Part shown: piece after piece, positions 25,463-35,224 of the stretch | How the letters are laid out: each line of letters starts with the position of its first letter | How positions within the stretch are numbered: position 1 is the first letter of the stretch | Source of the DNA: an uncultured Desulfomonile sp. | GTDB taxonomy: Bacteria; Desulfobacterota; Desulfomonilia; Desulfomonilales; Desulfomonilaceae | NCBI GenBank assembly: GCA_903952205.1 | Contig: CAJBEZ010000098.1 | Location: forward strand, 1-64,000 | DNA length: 64,000 bases | Reading direction: 5' to 3' | Made by a program: the position numbers and the translations under genes | The notes under the pieces: model-generated | What the model was told of the DNA's origin: nothing | The model's input: only the letters and a program-made list of their open reading frames with translations | Database searches by the model: none

Positions 25463-26901
25463 ACAGATTTCTAATCGCAAAAATCCCTTGTCCTAAGTTT
25501 TGCCTCAGGCCAACAGTGATGTTGATGTCATTTATACTCCTATTAAGCCTGTGGCTGATCACACCGCCGGCGGTGCAAGCCACACCACAGGATCTTTCCA
25601 ACAGTGAGTTGTATGCGGTGTTGGTCGGCGTCGCAAACTATCGTGACACATCGTTAAACCTAAAGCTATCAGCCAGAGACGCTCAGGACTTTTATGCGTT
25701 TTTGCAGGAACGGGGGAAGCTTTTCAAGAAAACCCATATTCGGCTTTTGGTCAATGAACAGGCTACGAGAGAAAACGTTACCAAGGCCATTCGAGATGAC
25801 CTGAAACCGGCCGGTAAGGACGATGTAGTAATAATTTTTCTGTCTGGGCATGGCGGTCCTGATGCCGTCAGGACAGACGAATTTTACTTCCTGACTCACG
25901 ACGCTGATCGTGAAAACCTTTTTGGGTCAGCGCTTCCTATGACCACATCCGGACTGTTCAAGGGAATTGATTCCGATCGGCTTATCCTTATTTCCGACGC
26001 CTGTCATTCAGGGGCCTTCAGTTCCGCTCTTGATAAGTCCTCAGCAAAAGCCGCCGACATATTCTTTTCAGTTTTCAAGAATTTACAGGGGAGATTTGCT
26101 TTTGCTTCCAGCAGGCCGGACGAAAGTTCATGGGAGGACGCGGAGAAGTTTGGCAACAGCACATTTACACACTTTGTACTCAAGGGACTTCGAGGCGCAG
26201 CCTGCAACAAATCCAGCAACGGAGTCATCACTGTAAAGGACTTTTACGAGTATGTATACCAAGGAACACGGGCTGAAACGAAAGGGAAGCAAAACCCGCA
26301 ACTTTACGCCGCAAAGGGACGAGCCGATGAGACCCCCATGTTCAGGGCGCCGGTCTACAATAACCCATTAAATATTAAGGTTTATTTTATGACACAGGAT
26401 GATGATGGCGAAGTAAAACCCCTGACGAATGATTCCACGCTTAAGTCCGGGCAGCGCATTGGCCTTGGGTTCCAGGCTGACGCTGACTGCTATGTGCATG
26501 TGGTCTGGTGGGATTCCAATGGAAATGTGGGGCGCCTGTTCCCGAATCCGAAGCTTACTGAGGGCAATGGTGAAGTTAAGGCAGGGGTCCCCCTGTGGTT
26601 GCCTTACAAACAGGGGAAGCACTGGTACGTGTTGGACAAAAATGAGGGAGAAGAGACCATCTATCTCGTAGCTAGCAGAGAACGCAATCCCAAGCTTGAG
26701 GAACTTTATACAAAATTGAAATCTTCAGGACTTGAGCGGGAATTCAATCTCATGGGAATAGAAGACTACACTGTGCCCGAAAAAGCGAAACAGCTTTCCG
26801 GTAAGGACAAACAACAGCTCTTTGAGAAGATGGAAAATCAGATCAAAGTAGTTGGGGCGGATAGCGCCATCAGTATCAAATTCAAGCATGTAGCGCCCTG
26901 A
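25459..26901 (+). CDS. Exported caspase-fold (peptidase C14) protein with DUF4384
   Basis: 480 residues. A long N-terminal region with a hydrophobic helix (VMLMSFILLLSLWLITPPAV) acts as signal peptide or anchor. The caspase p20-like domain spans about 55-290, with catalytic His131 in FLSGHGGPD and Cys182 in SDACHSGAF. DUF4384 follows (about 320-440: LGFQADADCYVHVVWWDSNG, GRLFPNPKLTEG). Metacaspase-like enzymes of this class usually cut after Arg or Lys. The gene overlaps the TPR-OmpA gene by 4 bases and precedes the CHAT gene by 63, so the three form an operon. Periplasmic or outer-membrane-facing location is inferred from the signal. Confidence 0.88.
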   Translation: MNRFLIAKIPCPKFCLRPTVMLMSFILLLSLWLITPPAVQATPQDLSNSELYAVLVGVANYRDTSLNLKLSARDAQDFYAFLQERGKLFKKTHIRLLVNEQATRENVTKAIRDDLKPAGKDDVVIIFLSGHGGPDAVRTDEFYFLTHDADRENLFGSALPMTTSGLFKGIDSDRLILISDACHSGAFSSALDKSSAKAADIFFSVFKNLQGRFAFASSRPDESSWEDAEKFGNSTFTHFVLKGLRGAACNKSSNGVITVKDFYEYVYQGTRAETKGKQNPQLYAAKGRADETPMFRAPVYNNPLNIKVYFMTQDDDGEVKPLTNDSTLKSGQRIGLGFQADADCYVHVVWWDSNGNVGRLFPNPKLTEGNGEVKAGVPLWLPYKQGKHWYVLDKNEGEETIYLVASRERNPKLEELYTKLKSSGLEREFNLMGIEDYTVPEKAKQLSGKDKQQLFEKMENQIKVVGADSAISIKFKHVAP

Positions 26902-26964
26902 TTAATCATGATCGACAATAGTCTGCTGCCCCTATGTGGCTAGGGACGAAAAGTGGAGGTCACT

Positions 26965-29900
26965 ATGTTCTACAGATTCATACGAGTGACGTTTATTTGC
27001 ATGATGATCTTGTTAGGGGCTTCGACTGGGTTCGCCCAGTCTGAAAAAGAGGGTTTCGCCCTGGAAAAGGAAGCAGACCAGATCCTAAAAAAGTCTCAAT
27101 CCAATTCGGACCTGGAAACAGCGCTTAAGAAATTCCAGGAAGCATTGAACATTTTTGAAAAAGCCGGCTCGGACAAAGGCAAAGGGTATGCCCTTAATAA
27201 TATAGGTCTAGTTCATTTCAGGCTGGGGCAATACTCCAAATCGCTGGAATTTTATGAAAAGGCGCTCTCTATAAAAAAGAAGATTGGTGACACCAAAGGG
27301 GAAGGCTATTCGATCCACGGCATCGGCTCTGTTTACTCGTCATTGGCTGAATATCCCAAGGCATTGGAGTATTATGAGAAGGCTCTTCAAATAAGGAAAA
27401 AGACCGGTGACGTTAGAGGTGAAGGCGATACTCTGGGCGCCATGGGAGGGGTTTACTCGTCACTGGCTGAATATCCCAAGGCATTGGAGCATTATGAACG
27501 AGCCCTTGAAATCAGGAAGAAGTTGGGAGACGTAAGGGGTGAAGGAAGTGCGCTGGGCGCTATGGGAGGGGTTTACAACGCCTTGGGGCAGTATCCCAAG
27601 GCGCTTGAATATAATGAAAAGTCACTGGAAATAAGGAAAAGGATCGGTGACGTTAGAGGTGAAGGCGATACTCTGGGCGCCATGGGACGGGTTTACTCGT
27701 CATTGGCTGAATATCCCAAGGCATTGGAACATTATGAGCGATATCTGGAAATAAAGAAGAAGTTGGGGGACGTGCGTGGAGAAGGAACCGCATTACAAAA
27801 TATCGGCTCTGTTTACTCCTCATTAGCTCAATACAATAAGGCACTGGAATATCAGGAGAAGTCTCTGGAGATAAGTAAAAAGACCGGTGACGTTAGAGGT
27901 CAAGGGTATAACTATCAATCCATCGGCTCTGTTTACTCCTCATTGGCTGAATATCCCAAGGCATTGGAGTATTATGAGAAGGCTCTTCAAATAAGGAAAA
28001 AGACCGGCGACGTCAGAGGTGAAGGAGATACTCTGGGCGCCATGGGGTCTGTTTACAGAGCCATGGCCCAGTATCCCAAAGCGCTTGAATATAATGAAAA
28101 GTCACTGGAAATAAGGCAAAAGATCGGTGACGTTAGAGGTGAAGCAGGCGCACTGCGTGAGATTGGTGAGGTTTATGCTGCATTAGGTAAATATTCTAAG
28201 GCGTTGGAACAGTATAATCGCTCTCTTGAAATAGACAGGAAGATTGGAGACATCAGGGGAGAAAGCAGTTCTCTTATTGATCTGGGCAATATCTACCGTT
28301 TGCAGGGCCAGTATTCCAAAGCCCTTGAAAGCCATGAACGTTCGTTTGAAATAAAGAAAAAGATTGGAGATGTCGCTGGGGAGTCCGCATGTCTTAACAA
28401 TATAGCAAATATATACAGCGTGTTAGGGCATTACCCAAAGGCGCTGGATTATTATGAGCGATCCATTGAAATAACAAAGAGGATTGGAGCCGTTAAAGGT
28501 GAAGGCTTATTGTTGTCAAACCTGGGTATAATTTACAGAAAACTTGGTCAACAGTCAAAAGCTCTTGATTATTACAAAAATTCGCTTGAAATAAGAAAAA
28601 GGATAGGTGACCTGGAGGGAGAAGCGGCGGTGTATTCTCTCATAGGATTGTTGTACGCCGACATGGGAAAATACTCAGATGGGCAGGCGGCCCTTGAAAA
28701 GGCGCTTCAAATAAACAAGACCATCGGAAAACCAACCAAAGGAGTGGAAAACAACCTGGCCAATCTTTTTCTCGACAGTGGCGATCTGTCAAGAGCCGAG
28801 ACAATTATTAACGAGTCCGGATATGACTCAACAAAGGCCCGGCTGAGTTTGCTGAAAAAAGACTATGTCTCGGCGGGAAAGTATTATGAAAAAGGGGTCG
28901 CCGCTGCCGAAAAAACAGGCGCCACAGACGGGCTATTTATAAGCTACACTGGATTCGCAACCTCAAACGAGGCTTTGGAGAACTATGAGAAGGCTGAGGA
29001 ATATTATGAAAAGGCGATGAATCTTCTAGAGGAGGTAAGGTCAGGGCTCTTGCCTTCTGAACGAAAAAATTTCTTTGAAGTCAAGATGGGGGGATTTTCC
29101 CGAATAGAGCCGGCTAAAGGGTTAACCCGAGTTCGTATGAAACTTAATCGCCAGGACGGGGGTATCCAGGCGCTGGAGGTCACAAAAGCAAGAGCGTTCG
29201 CTGACCATCTGTCCGAGACTTCAGCTTCGGGAGCGTCTGGAATTCCAAAGGAAACCATGGAAAAGGAGCAGTATCTTGTGAACCGGCTGGTTGCGCTCAA
29301 GAAAGAGCTTGCAAAGACGGATAGACTCAAACAGTCAGCGAGGTATGAGATCCTGTCCAAGGACACCCAGGATGCCGAGGCAGACTTGGGAGCTTTTGTG
29401 GATAGTCTTTGGAAAAATCACCCATCTTATGCGGCGGTCAAGTATCCGCGGCCTATAGGAATAAAAGACTCAGCTCTGGCGCCTAAAGAGTGCGTGGTCA
29501 TGTTCGATGTTTCAGGTTCAGGGGTCATGATAAAGCTTATTCGAGACAAGAAGGAGGCCGAAAGTTTTTTCAAGACGTGGGACATTGCAGACCTTGTGAA
29601 AGACGTTATGAGATTTAGGGCGCCTTTTGAAAATAAAAATCTGAGGGAATTTGATCCAGAACTTGCGGAAAGCCTCTATCGGAAACTCTTACAGGCGGTA
29701 CTGGTCGATGTGCCAAAAGGAACTCCACTGATCATCATTCCGGACGGGATTCTGGCTGTATTGCCGTTCGAAGCTCTGGTGACAGGAGGGAAAGCGACGT
29801 GGAAAAAACTGGAGGACAAGAACTGGCCTGAAAAGTTCACATACTATCCCGAAGGGATAACATTCCTCGGAGATGATTATCCTATCAGCTATTACCAATC

Positions 29901-30672
29901 CTTGTCAGCCCTTACGCTCGTCAGAAACATGGGCGCCAAGATAAAACCTAAGGATAGCGTCCTCGTGGTTGCGGATCCTGTATTCAACCTGAAAGACGAA
30001 CGGGCTCAACTGGCAAGTCCAATCAGGTCGGCGGAAAAGGAGAAAGAATACAATATTAAACTAATGCAAGCGATTGAGGAGAGTGGTGGGCCGACTTTCA
30101 ATCAACTGCCTGAGACCGGGATTTTGGCTGAAAATCTCGCGAATATGTATGGGGACAATTGTCTGGCTCTTACGGGCCTCAAGGCCGACAAATCTGATTT
30201 TCTCACGAAAGTGGCGCCTCGGATCGATCAATTCGGCAGTGTGGTGTTTGCGACTCACGGTGTAGTGTCAAGCAAGACCGCTGGGCTTATGGAACCGTTT
30301 CTTGCGTTAACCATGGTTCCGCACGGTAAGGATGGGTTCCTCAAGATGTCGGATATATTATCGCTCAAGATGAATGCTGACATAGTCGCTCTGACCGCAT
30401 GCCAGACTGGTTTGGGCAAGGAAGTCTCCGGCGAGGGCGTGGTCAGCATGGGTTACGCTTTCCAATATGCAGGCGCCAAATCCGTGCTCATGTCACTATG
30501 GGAGGTTGAGGCTTCCTCCGCTGTCACTCTGGCTGAAAATTTCCTCAGGTACCGTAAGTCAGGAAAGACCAAGCTGGAATCACTCAAAGCGGCAAGAGAC
30601 GACATCCGCAATGCCGGTTACAAGCATCCGTTCTTCTGGAGTGGATTCATACTGGTTGGTGAAGCGTCTTGA
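26965..30672 (+). CDS. Exported TPR-CHAT protein 1
   Basis: 1235 residues from ATG 26965 (GGAGGT upstream). Signal peptide MFYRFIRVTFICMMILLGAS, cleavage near GFAQ. About 13 TPR units of 40 residues each (consensus ALEYYEKALQIRKKTGDVRG, EGDTLGAMGGVYSSLAEYPK) fill 70-600, followed by degenerate TPRs and a C-terminal CHAT domain (caspase HetF-associated with TPRs), about 890-1235. Catalytic His1098 (VFATHGVV) and Cys1146 (LTACQTGLG) are present. CHAT proteases are usually activated through their TPRs. Here an export signal is present, which is not the usual setting of CRISPR- or gasdermin-linked CHAT proteins. Several TPR repeats are near-identical in DNA. Confidence 0.93.
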   Translation: MFYRFIRVTFICMMILLGASTGFAQSEKEGFALEKEADQILKKSQSNSDLETALKKFQEALNIFEKAGSDKGKGYALNNIGLVHFRLGQYSKSLEFYEKALSIKKKIGDTKGEGYSIHGIGSVYSSLAEYPKALEYYEKALQIRKKTGDVRGEGDTLGAMGGVYSSLAEYPKALEHYERALEIRKKLGDVRGEGSALGAMGGVYNALGQYPKALEYNEKSLEIRKRIGDVRGEGDTLGAMGRVYSSLAEYPKALEHYERYLEIKKKLGDVRGEGTALQNIGSVYSSLAQYNKALEYQEKSLEISKKTGDVRGQGYNYQSIGSVYSSLAEYPKALEYYEKALQIRKKTGDVRGEGDTLGAMGSVYRAMAQYPKALEYNEKSLEIRQKIGDVRGEAGALREIGEVYAALGKYSKALEQYNRSLEIDRKIGDIRGESSSLIDLGNIYRLQGQYSKALESHERSFEIKKKIGDVAGESACLNNIANIYSVLGHYPKALDYYERSIEITKRIGAVKGEGLLLSNLGIIYRKLGQQSKALDYYKNSLEIRKRIGDLEGEAAVYSLIGLLYADMGKYSDGQAALEKALQINKTIGKPTKGVENNLANLFLDSGDLSRAETIINESGYDSTKARLSLLKKDYVSAGKYYEKGVAAAEKTGATDGLFISYTGFATSNEALENYEKAEEYYEKAMNLLEEVRSGLLPSERKNFFEVKMGGFSRIEPAKGLTRVRMKLNRQDGGIQALEVTKARAFADHLSETSASGASGIPKETMEKEQYLVNRLVALKKELAKTDRLKQSARYEILSKDTQDAEADLGAFVDSLWKNHPSYAAVKYPRPIGIKDSALAPKECVVMFDVSGSGVMIKLIRDKKEAESFFKTWDIADLVKDVMRFRAPFENKNLREFDPELAESLYRKLLQAVLVDVPKGTPLIIIPDGILAVLPFEALVTGGKATWKKLEDKNWPEKFTYYPEGITFLGDDYPISYYQSLSALTLVRNMGAKIKPKDSVLVVADPVFNLKDERAQLASPIRSAEKEKEYNIKLMQAIEESGGPTFNQLPETGILAENLANMYGDNCLALTGLKADKSDFLTKVAPRIDQFGSVVFATHGVVSSKTAGLMEPFLALTMVPHGKDGFLKMSDILSLKMNADIVALTACQTGLGKEVSGEGVVSMGYAFQYAGAKSVLMSLWEVEASSAVTLAENFLRYRKSGKTKLESLKAARDDIRNAGYKHPFFWSGFILVGEAS
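27310..28150 (+). repeat. Near-identical 120-bp TPR-coding repeats
   Basis: Within CHAT protein 1, blocks about 130 bases long recur with few differences: 27322-27446 versus 27922-28046 (offset 600 = 5 units) and 27601-27654 versus 28081-28134 (offset 480 = 4 units). This shows recent intragenic duplication and predicts copy-number change among strains. Confidence 0.8.
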
Positions 30673-30943
30673 ATCGGCACAATGTTAGCTCTTTGCTAAG
30701 GCTTAGAAAAAGCTCAATAATTTTGAACCGGTTTTGTGGTGTTTTCATAATGCTGCCCGCAATCGTTGGTTATAATTGCCAATAGAGCGGGTAATTCATT
30801 GTCGATAATTTTTTTGGGTCAGGATTTTTCAGGGGATACGAATAGGTTTATCAGGGGCTGAATAACGAATGCGCCAGTTGAAGGGCTTGTCCATGTATAG
30901 CACTGGCTGAAAAAACAATTAACTAGAGAGTGAGGTATCGATC

Positions 30944-32062
30944 ATGAAGAGAAAAATGTTTCTACTGACACTGTGCGTCCTGTTACTAGGAATGGCTCCG
31001 GTATTTCATATTCAAGGAGTTTTTGCTTACACTTTGGATGACCTCCTGAATCTGACAAAAAAGATTCAGAATGAAAACCCCGGAATTGATTTTAGCTTAA
31101 AAACCGACAAAGATGAATACAAGGTGGGGGAAGATGTTTTAATAGAATTTAAGGCCGATAAAGACTGTTACCTTGCGCTTATCGACATCGGAACCAGCGG
31201 GAAAACCATAATACTTTTTCCCAATAAATGGCACCCGGACAACAAAATCGAAAAGGATAAACCCTATACAATTCCACCACTTGGAAGCGAGTTTTCGTAC
31301 AGGGTGATGGGGCCTGGAGGAGTGGAGCACATCAAGGCAATCGCCAGCGTGGACCCGGTACTATCCAAGATTGGATCCCTCCAGGAAGAACTTAAGCAAC
31401 CGATAGAAACCAAGCCGGAAAAGGGACAGGTATTCCTTAGTATGAAGGCCCCAGGAGCCGTTCTAAAAGACATTGGAATCGAATTTCAGAAATTGGATCC
31501 CAGCAAGTGGGCGACAAAAGAGTGCACTTTCAAGATTGCTGATGCAGGCACAGGGACCACACCTTATCCGGAACAGCCGCCTACGAGTGTGCCCCCTGGG
31601 ATAAAACCCACAGAGGCTCCAGAGGTATTTAAAGGTAAAGACGGGTTCTACGAAATACGGTATGACTCCGCAAAATGGCGGGTAGCCCCTAGGCCCGGCG
31701 ATAGCGCCGAAAAAACCTTCAATCATAAGACAGGCGATGCGAATGCGCTTGTTTTGGTTCCGCCAGTCCAGGCCTCGGTTCCTATGGAAACTATCAAGCA
31801 AGCGTTTCTGGAGATCATTAAAGGAGTTGCGTCTGATGTCGTAGTCAAGGAGGACAAGGAAATCCAGATTAACAACACCACAGTCACGTCTATGATAGTA
31901 AATGGCAAGAGTGATGGGAATCCTTATTATTTCCATGCTTACTTGTGGAAGGGCCCCTCCGGTGTGGTAGAAGTAGTTGGTTCTTGCCCTGAAAACGTGC
32001 TGCCGCAGGTCAGTGATGACATCGAAAAGTTCTTGAATGGACTGGTCATTACCAAACCTTAG
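30944..32062 (+). CDS. Exported DUF4384 protein with PsbP/DUF1795-like C-terminus
   Basis: 372 residues. Signal peptide MKRKMFLLTLCVLLLGMAPV, cleavage near VFAY. The DUF4384 domain (about 45-150) has LIEFKADKDCYLALIDIGTS, then KTIILFPNKWHPDNKI, matching the domain fused to the caspases at 25459 and 32262. After a Pro-rich linker (TPYPEQPPTSVPPGIKPTEA), residues 235-372 form a mixed alpha/beta domain (FYEIRYDSAKWRVAPRPGDS) that resembles PsbP/DUF1795-type folds. It thus looks like a caspase-free partner in the same compartment. It has its own 271-base upstream region, so separate control is possible. Confidence 0.8.
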   Translation: MKRKMFLLTLCVLLLGMAPVFHIQGVFAYTLDDLLNLTKKIQNENPGIDFSLKTDKDEYKVGEDVLIEFKADKDCYLALIDIGTSGKTIILFPNKWHPDNKIEKDKPYTIPPLGSEFSYRVMGPGGVEHIKAIASVDPVLSKIGSLQEELKQPIETKPEKGQVFLSMKAPGAVLKDIGIEFQKLDPSKWATKECTFKIADAGTGTTPYPEQPPTSVPPGIKPTEAPEVFKGKDGFYEIRYDSAKWRVAPRPGDSAEKTFNHKTGDANALVLVPPVQASVPMETIKQAFLEIIKGVASDVVVKEDKEIQINNTTVTSMIVNGKSDGNPYYFHAYLWKGPSGVVEVVGSCPENVLPQVSDDIEKFLNGLVITKP

Positions 32063-32261
32063 CAAAAGCACGGAAAGGTAGGATTCCAGGGACACAAAGC
32101 TATTATTATCGCAACGGATCTTTGCAAGGTGATACCAAGTTACCAAGTATTCATGGGAAAGCAGATTTCTTGTAAGAGTTAGTAAGGTTTAACGAATATT
32201 AATTTTGGCGGCTTTGGTAAGTCCCGATTGGAATATTCATAATAGCATCAGGAGGCGCTGG

Positions 32262-33758
32262 ATGAGTCGTTTATTTAGATTTTTCGCCTTTATCGGGATT
32301 GTGGCCATCGGTTTGACTTACGCCACAGGCGTGGGGCATGGCCAATATTTTGGAAAAGCAAAGGACTGGAAGGACATTTACATCCTTCCCACTAACCCAA
32401 ATCCTCAGAACAACATAAAACTGACGCTTTCAGCCGAAAAACAATCCCTAAAGCCGGGGGATGAACTGAAACTAACTTTCACCGCTGACAGGGAGTGTTA
32501 CTTGACCCTGATGGACATGGGAACTTCAGGAAAGATTCTCAGACTGTGGCCTAACGACTATTCAGGACAAGACAACCGGATAGGGGCTAACAGTCCAAGA
32601 ACTTTTCCAGGCCCAGGAGACAAGTTTCGCTACAGAATTTCTGCCCCGAATGGAACAGAGAACATCATAGCTTACGCCACTTCGGAAAAGGGCAAGAATC
32701 TGTCGGAACAGGAATTCATGCAACTTAAGAATACCGGATTCAAGGAATATCGTGGCAGCGCTAAGGATCTCGCGATAGAATTCAAACGCAGAACCGACAC
32801 CCTTGATCCAAACATGTACTGGGGTACAGCTCAGACCAATATCCTGATAACTTCTGATTCGGCTTCGAGACCTGATCCTCGTCCTGATCCTCCTCCGGAG
32901 GTGCGACCCCAGTCGGCGCTGTACATGATGTGTGTGGCGGCACAACAGCATGACCGAAAACTGAAACACTGTAACACTGACGCACAAAGGATGGCGGAGG
33001 TATTTCAGTCCAAGCTGGGCATAGAAAAATCGAACACCAAGGTGTTCATAGATGCTGACTACCAAGCGTTCGTTTCGGGGATCCAATGGTTGGCGTCAAA
33101 CACACGGCCGGAAGATGGAGTTATCATTTATTACCGGGGCCATGGTGGTCAGGTTCGCGATAGGCCTCCAATTGATGATCCTGACGGTTTGGACGAATTC
33201 CTGTATCTTCATCCAGGCAGACCAAATAACATGAGGGATGACGAAGCAATCAGAAAGAAAATCTATTTGCTCGATGATGAGCTAAATGTGCTCTTGAAGA
33301 AGATACCCGCAAGGAAAAAAATTTTTATCTCTGACTCGTGTCATTCGGGAAGCCAGACAAAAGATGTCGTAAATATTCCAGAAATGGCTTCGCAGTATGA
33401 ACCCTCAACCGATCATGACAGTGCAAAGAACGCTTCCAAGCCCAAAATGAAAAGCAAACCCACGAACTACGGGAATGACAACGAAACTGTAATTGGGGCC
33501 TGCCTTGATAATGAGGTTTCATGGGAAATCAATATGGCTCAGGAATTTAAGGGGGGTGTATTAACTCACTTTTTGCTCGATGCCATAGAAAAAGGTAGCC
33601 CCGACATGGAGAGCGCTTTTCGTGAGGCCAAGATAAATACTATCCGCTTCATTCAGGACTGGCCCAAGAAATATCCTGACAAAAAGCCTCCGTCGATGCA
33701 AACGCCGTGCCTCACTGACCCGCATGGATTGTTGAAGGAACTCAGATTCCGCAATTAA
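32262..33758 (+). CDS. Exported DUF4384-caspase protein (domain order reversed)
   Basis: 498 residues from ATG 32262, with AGGAGG 6 bases upstream. Signal peptide MSRLFRFFAFIGIVAIGLTY. DUF4384 comes first (about 50-170: LTFTADRECYLTLMDMGTSG, LRLWPNDYSGQDNRIG), then a Pro-rich linker (PDPRPDPPPEVRPQ) and a C-terminal peptidase C14 domain with catalytic His294 (YYRGHGGQV) and Cys360 (SDSCHSGSQ). In the 25459 protein the order is the opposite. The ALYMMCVAAQQHDRKLKHCN start of the caspase domain replaces the usual ALLIGI, with DAQRM as normal. The serpin gene follows 81 bases downstream. Confidence 0.88.
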   Translation: MSRLFRFFAFIGIVAIGLTYATGVGHGQYFGKAKDWKDIYILPTNPNPQNNIKLTLSAEKQSLKPGDELKLTFTADRECYLTLMDMGTSGKILRLWPNDYSGQDNRIGANSPRTFPGPGDKFRYRISAPNGTENIIAYATSEKGKNLSEQEFMQLKNTGFKEYRGSAKDLAIEFKRRTDTLDPNMYWGTAQTNILITSDSASRPDPRPDPPPEVRPQSALYMMCVAAQQHDRKLKHCNTDAQRMAEVFQSKLGIEKSNTKVFIDADYQAFVSGIQWLASNTRPEDGVIIYYRGHGGQVRDRPPIDDPDGLDEFLYLHPGRPNNMRDDEAIRKKIYLLDDELNVLLKKIPARKKIFISDSCHSGSQTKDVVNIPEMASQYEPSTDHDSAKNASKPKMKSKPTNYGNDNETVIGACLDNEVSWEINMAQEFKGGVLTHFLLDAIEKGSPDMESAFREAKINTIRFIQDWPKKYPDKKPPSMQTPCLTDPHGLLKELRFRN

Positions 33759-33839
33759 GGGATTTGAAGGTGGTAAGTTGGTGTCTTGTCTTTCTCAAAA
33801 GACAGCCTTGAGATGGATTTTTTCGAAAAGGGAAATTTA

Positions 33840-35102
33840 ATGAAGCACAAATTAAGCCTTACCGCTTTGATCTTTTTGTTGGCGTTGGCAACCTTCTGGC
33901 TCGCCTCCGCAAACGCTGACGCATTGAATGTAGAAACAATGGTTCAGGACAATTGCCATTTTGGATTAGAACTATACCGGAAGCTTGGCGCGGCTGAAAG
34001 TGGGAACATTTTTCTTTCACCATTTAGCGTTTCAAACAGTCTGGCAATCGTGTACGCGGGGGCACGTGGCAGCACTAAGGATCAAATGGCGCGGACGCTA
34101 AAATTTTCTACGAATCGGGACGAAGTCGTCCAGGCCTTCGGCACAATAAATTCGAGTTTGAATCAATTGAAAACATTGGGAAATATCCGCATGGATACCG
34201 CCAATTCAATATGGCCCCAGAAGGGTTATGACATTGCGCCAAAATTCCTTGAGTTGGTTCAAAGGAGCTATGGCGAAGCCATCATACCAATAGACTACGA
34301 GAAAAATCCTGAAGAGGCGCTGCAGACAATAAATCAATGGATTGCCCAAAAAACACGCGAAACGATCAAAGAGATGATTCCGCAAGGTTCGCTGGACAAG
34401 GCAACCAGGTTAGTAATTGCTTCGGCGATTCACTTTAAGGGTGACTGGCGCCGAAGCTTCAATCTAGAAATGACAAAAGACATGGACTTTTTCCTTGCGT
34501 CGGACAAATCAGTCCGCACTCCAATGATGACACAGATTTCAGAGTTTAAATATGCTGAAACAGAATCACTTCAAATTCTGGAAATGCCTTACGTGGGGAA
34601 TGAACTGTCCATGTTGGTTGTTCTTCCCAGAGAAATCAATGGCGTCAAGGCGGTCGAAGACTTTTTATCCGGAGAAAATTTGAAAAAGTTGCAACGGAAG
34701 ATGTCTCCAACGAAAGTTCTGATTCACATTCCCAAGTTCAAGATAAATTCAACATTTTTTCTTGCCGAAACATTAACTTCAATGGGCATGAAGGACGCCT
34801 TCATCAAGGCAAAGGCCAATTTCTCAGGCATAGCTGAAAATAAGGACAATCCGTTGTACCTATCGACTGTTATACACAAAGCTTTTGCCGAAATAACAGA
34901 GGAAGGGACCGAAGCGTCTGCTGCAACTGTCGGAGAGATGGTGTCAATGGGCATTCTGCCGACTGATCCGCCGGAGCCTCTTCACAAGTTCCGCGCCGAT
35001 CATCCATTCATGTTTCTTATTCAAGAGAATAAAACAGGCAGCCTGCTATTCATCGGGCGGGTAATAGATCCTGCGTTTGGTAGGGTTGCGAATGGCGGAT
35101 AA
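33840..35102 (+). CDS. Exported serpin (serine/cysteine protease inhibitor)
   Basis: 420 residues from ATG 33840. Signal peptide MKHKLSLTALIFLLALATFW, cleavage near ANADA. Serpin motifs: NIFLSPFSVSNSLAIVYAGA, ANSIWPQKGYDI, LVIASAIHFKGDWRRSF, and the C-terminal FRADHPFMFLIQENKTGSLL. The reactive-centre hinge EEGTEASAAT (354-363) has the small residues needed for strand insertion, so it should be inhibitory. The loop runs on as VGEMVSMGILPTDPPEP; the scissile bond is uncertain (Met370-Gly371 by length from the hinge, or after Asp376 by length from the C-side). Being encoded between caspase-fold and CHAT genes, it is a candidate inhibitor of them. Confidence 0.95.
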   Translation: MKHKLSLTALIFLLALATFWLASANADALNVETMVQDNCHFGLELYRKLGAAESGNIFLSPFSVSNSLAIVYAGARGSTKDQMARTLKFSTNRDEVVQAFGTINSSLNQLKTLGNIRMDTANSIWPQKGYDIAPKFLELVQRSYGEAIIPIDYEKNPEEALQTINQWIAQKTRETIKEMIPQGSLDKATRLVIASAIHFKGDWRRSFNLEMTKDMDFFLASDKSVRTPMMTQISEFKYAETESLQILEMPYVGNELSMLVVLPREINGVKAVEDFLSGENLKKLQRKMSPTKVLIHIPKFKINSTFFLAETLTSMGMKDAFIKAKANFSGIAENKDNPLYLSTVIHKAFAEITEEGTEASAATVGEMVSMGILPTDPPEPLHKFRADHPFMFLIQENKTGSLLFIGRVIDPAFGRVANGG

Positions 35103-35224
35103 ATTTGTCTCGACAACCGAACAGAAAATATTAGTAGATTGTAGAAGGCTAGCAAAAGTTTGCTTTTTAAATTTCACTTATACCACACGATGAGTTTGGA
35201 AACTGGAACTTCTGGAGGAGCAAA

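Noticed and set aside
27181-28760. A CRISPR-like or satellite repeat array
   Set aside because: The periodicity of 120 bases is in frame and encodes TPR helices; there are no spacers.
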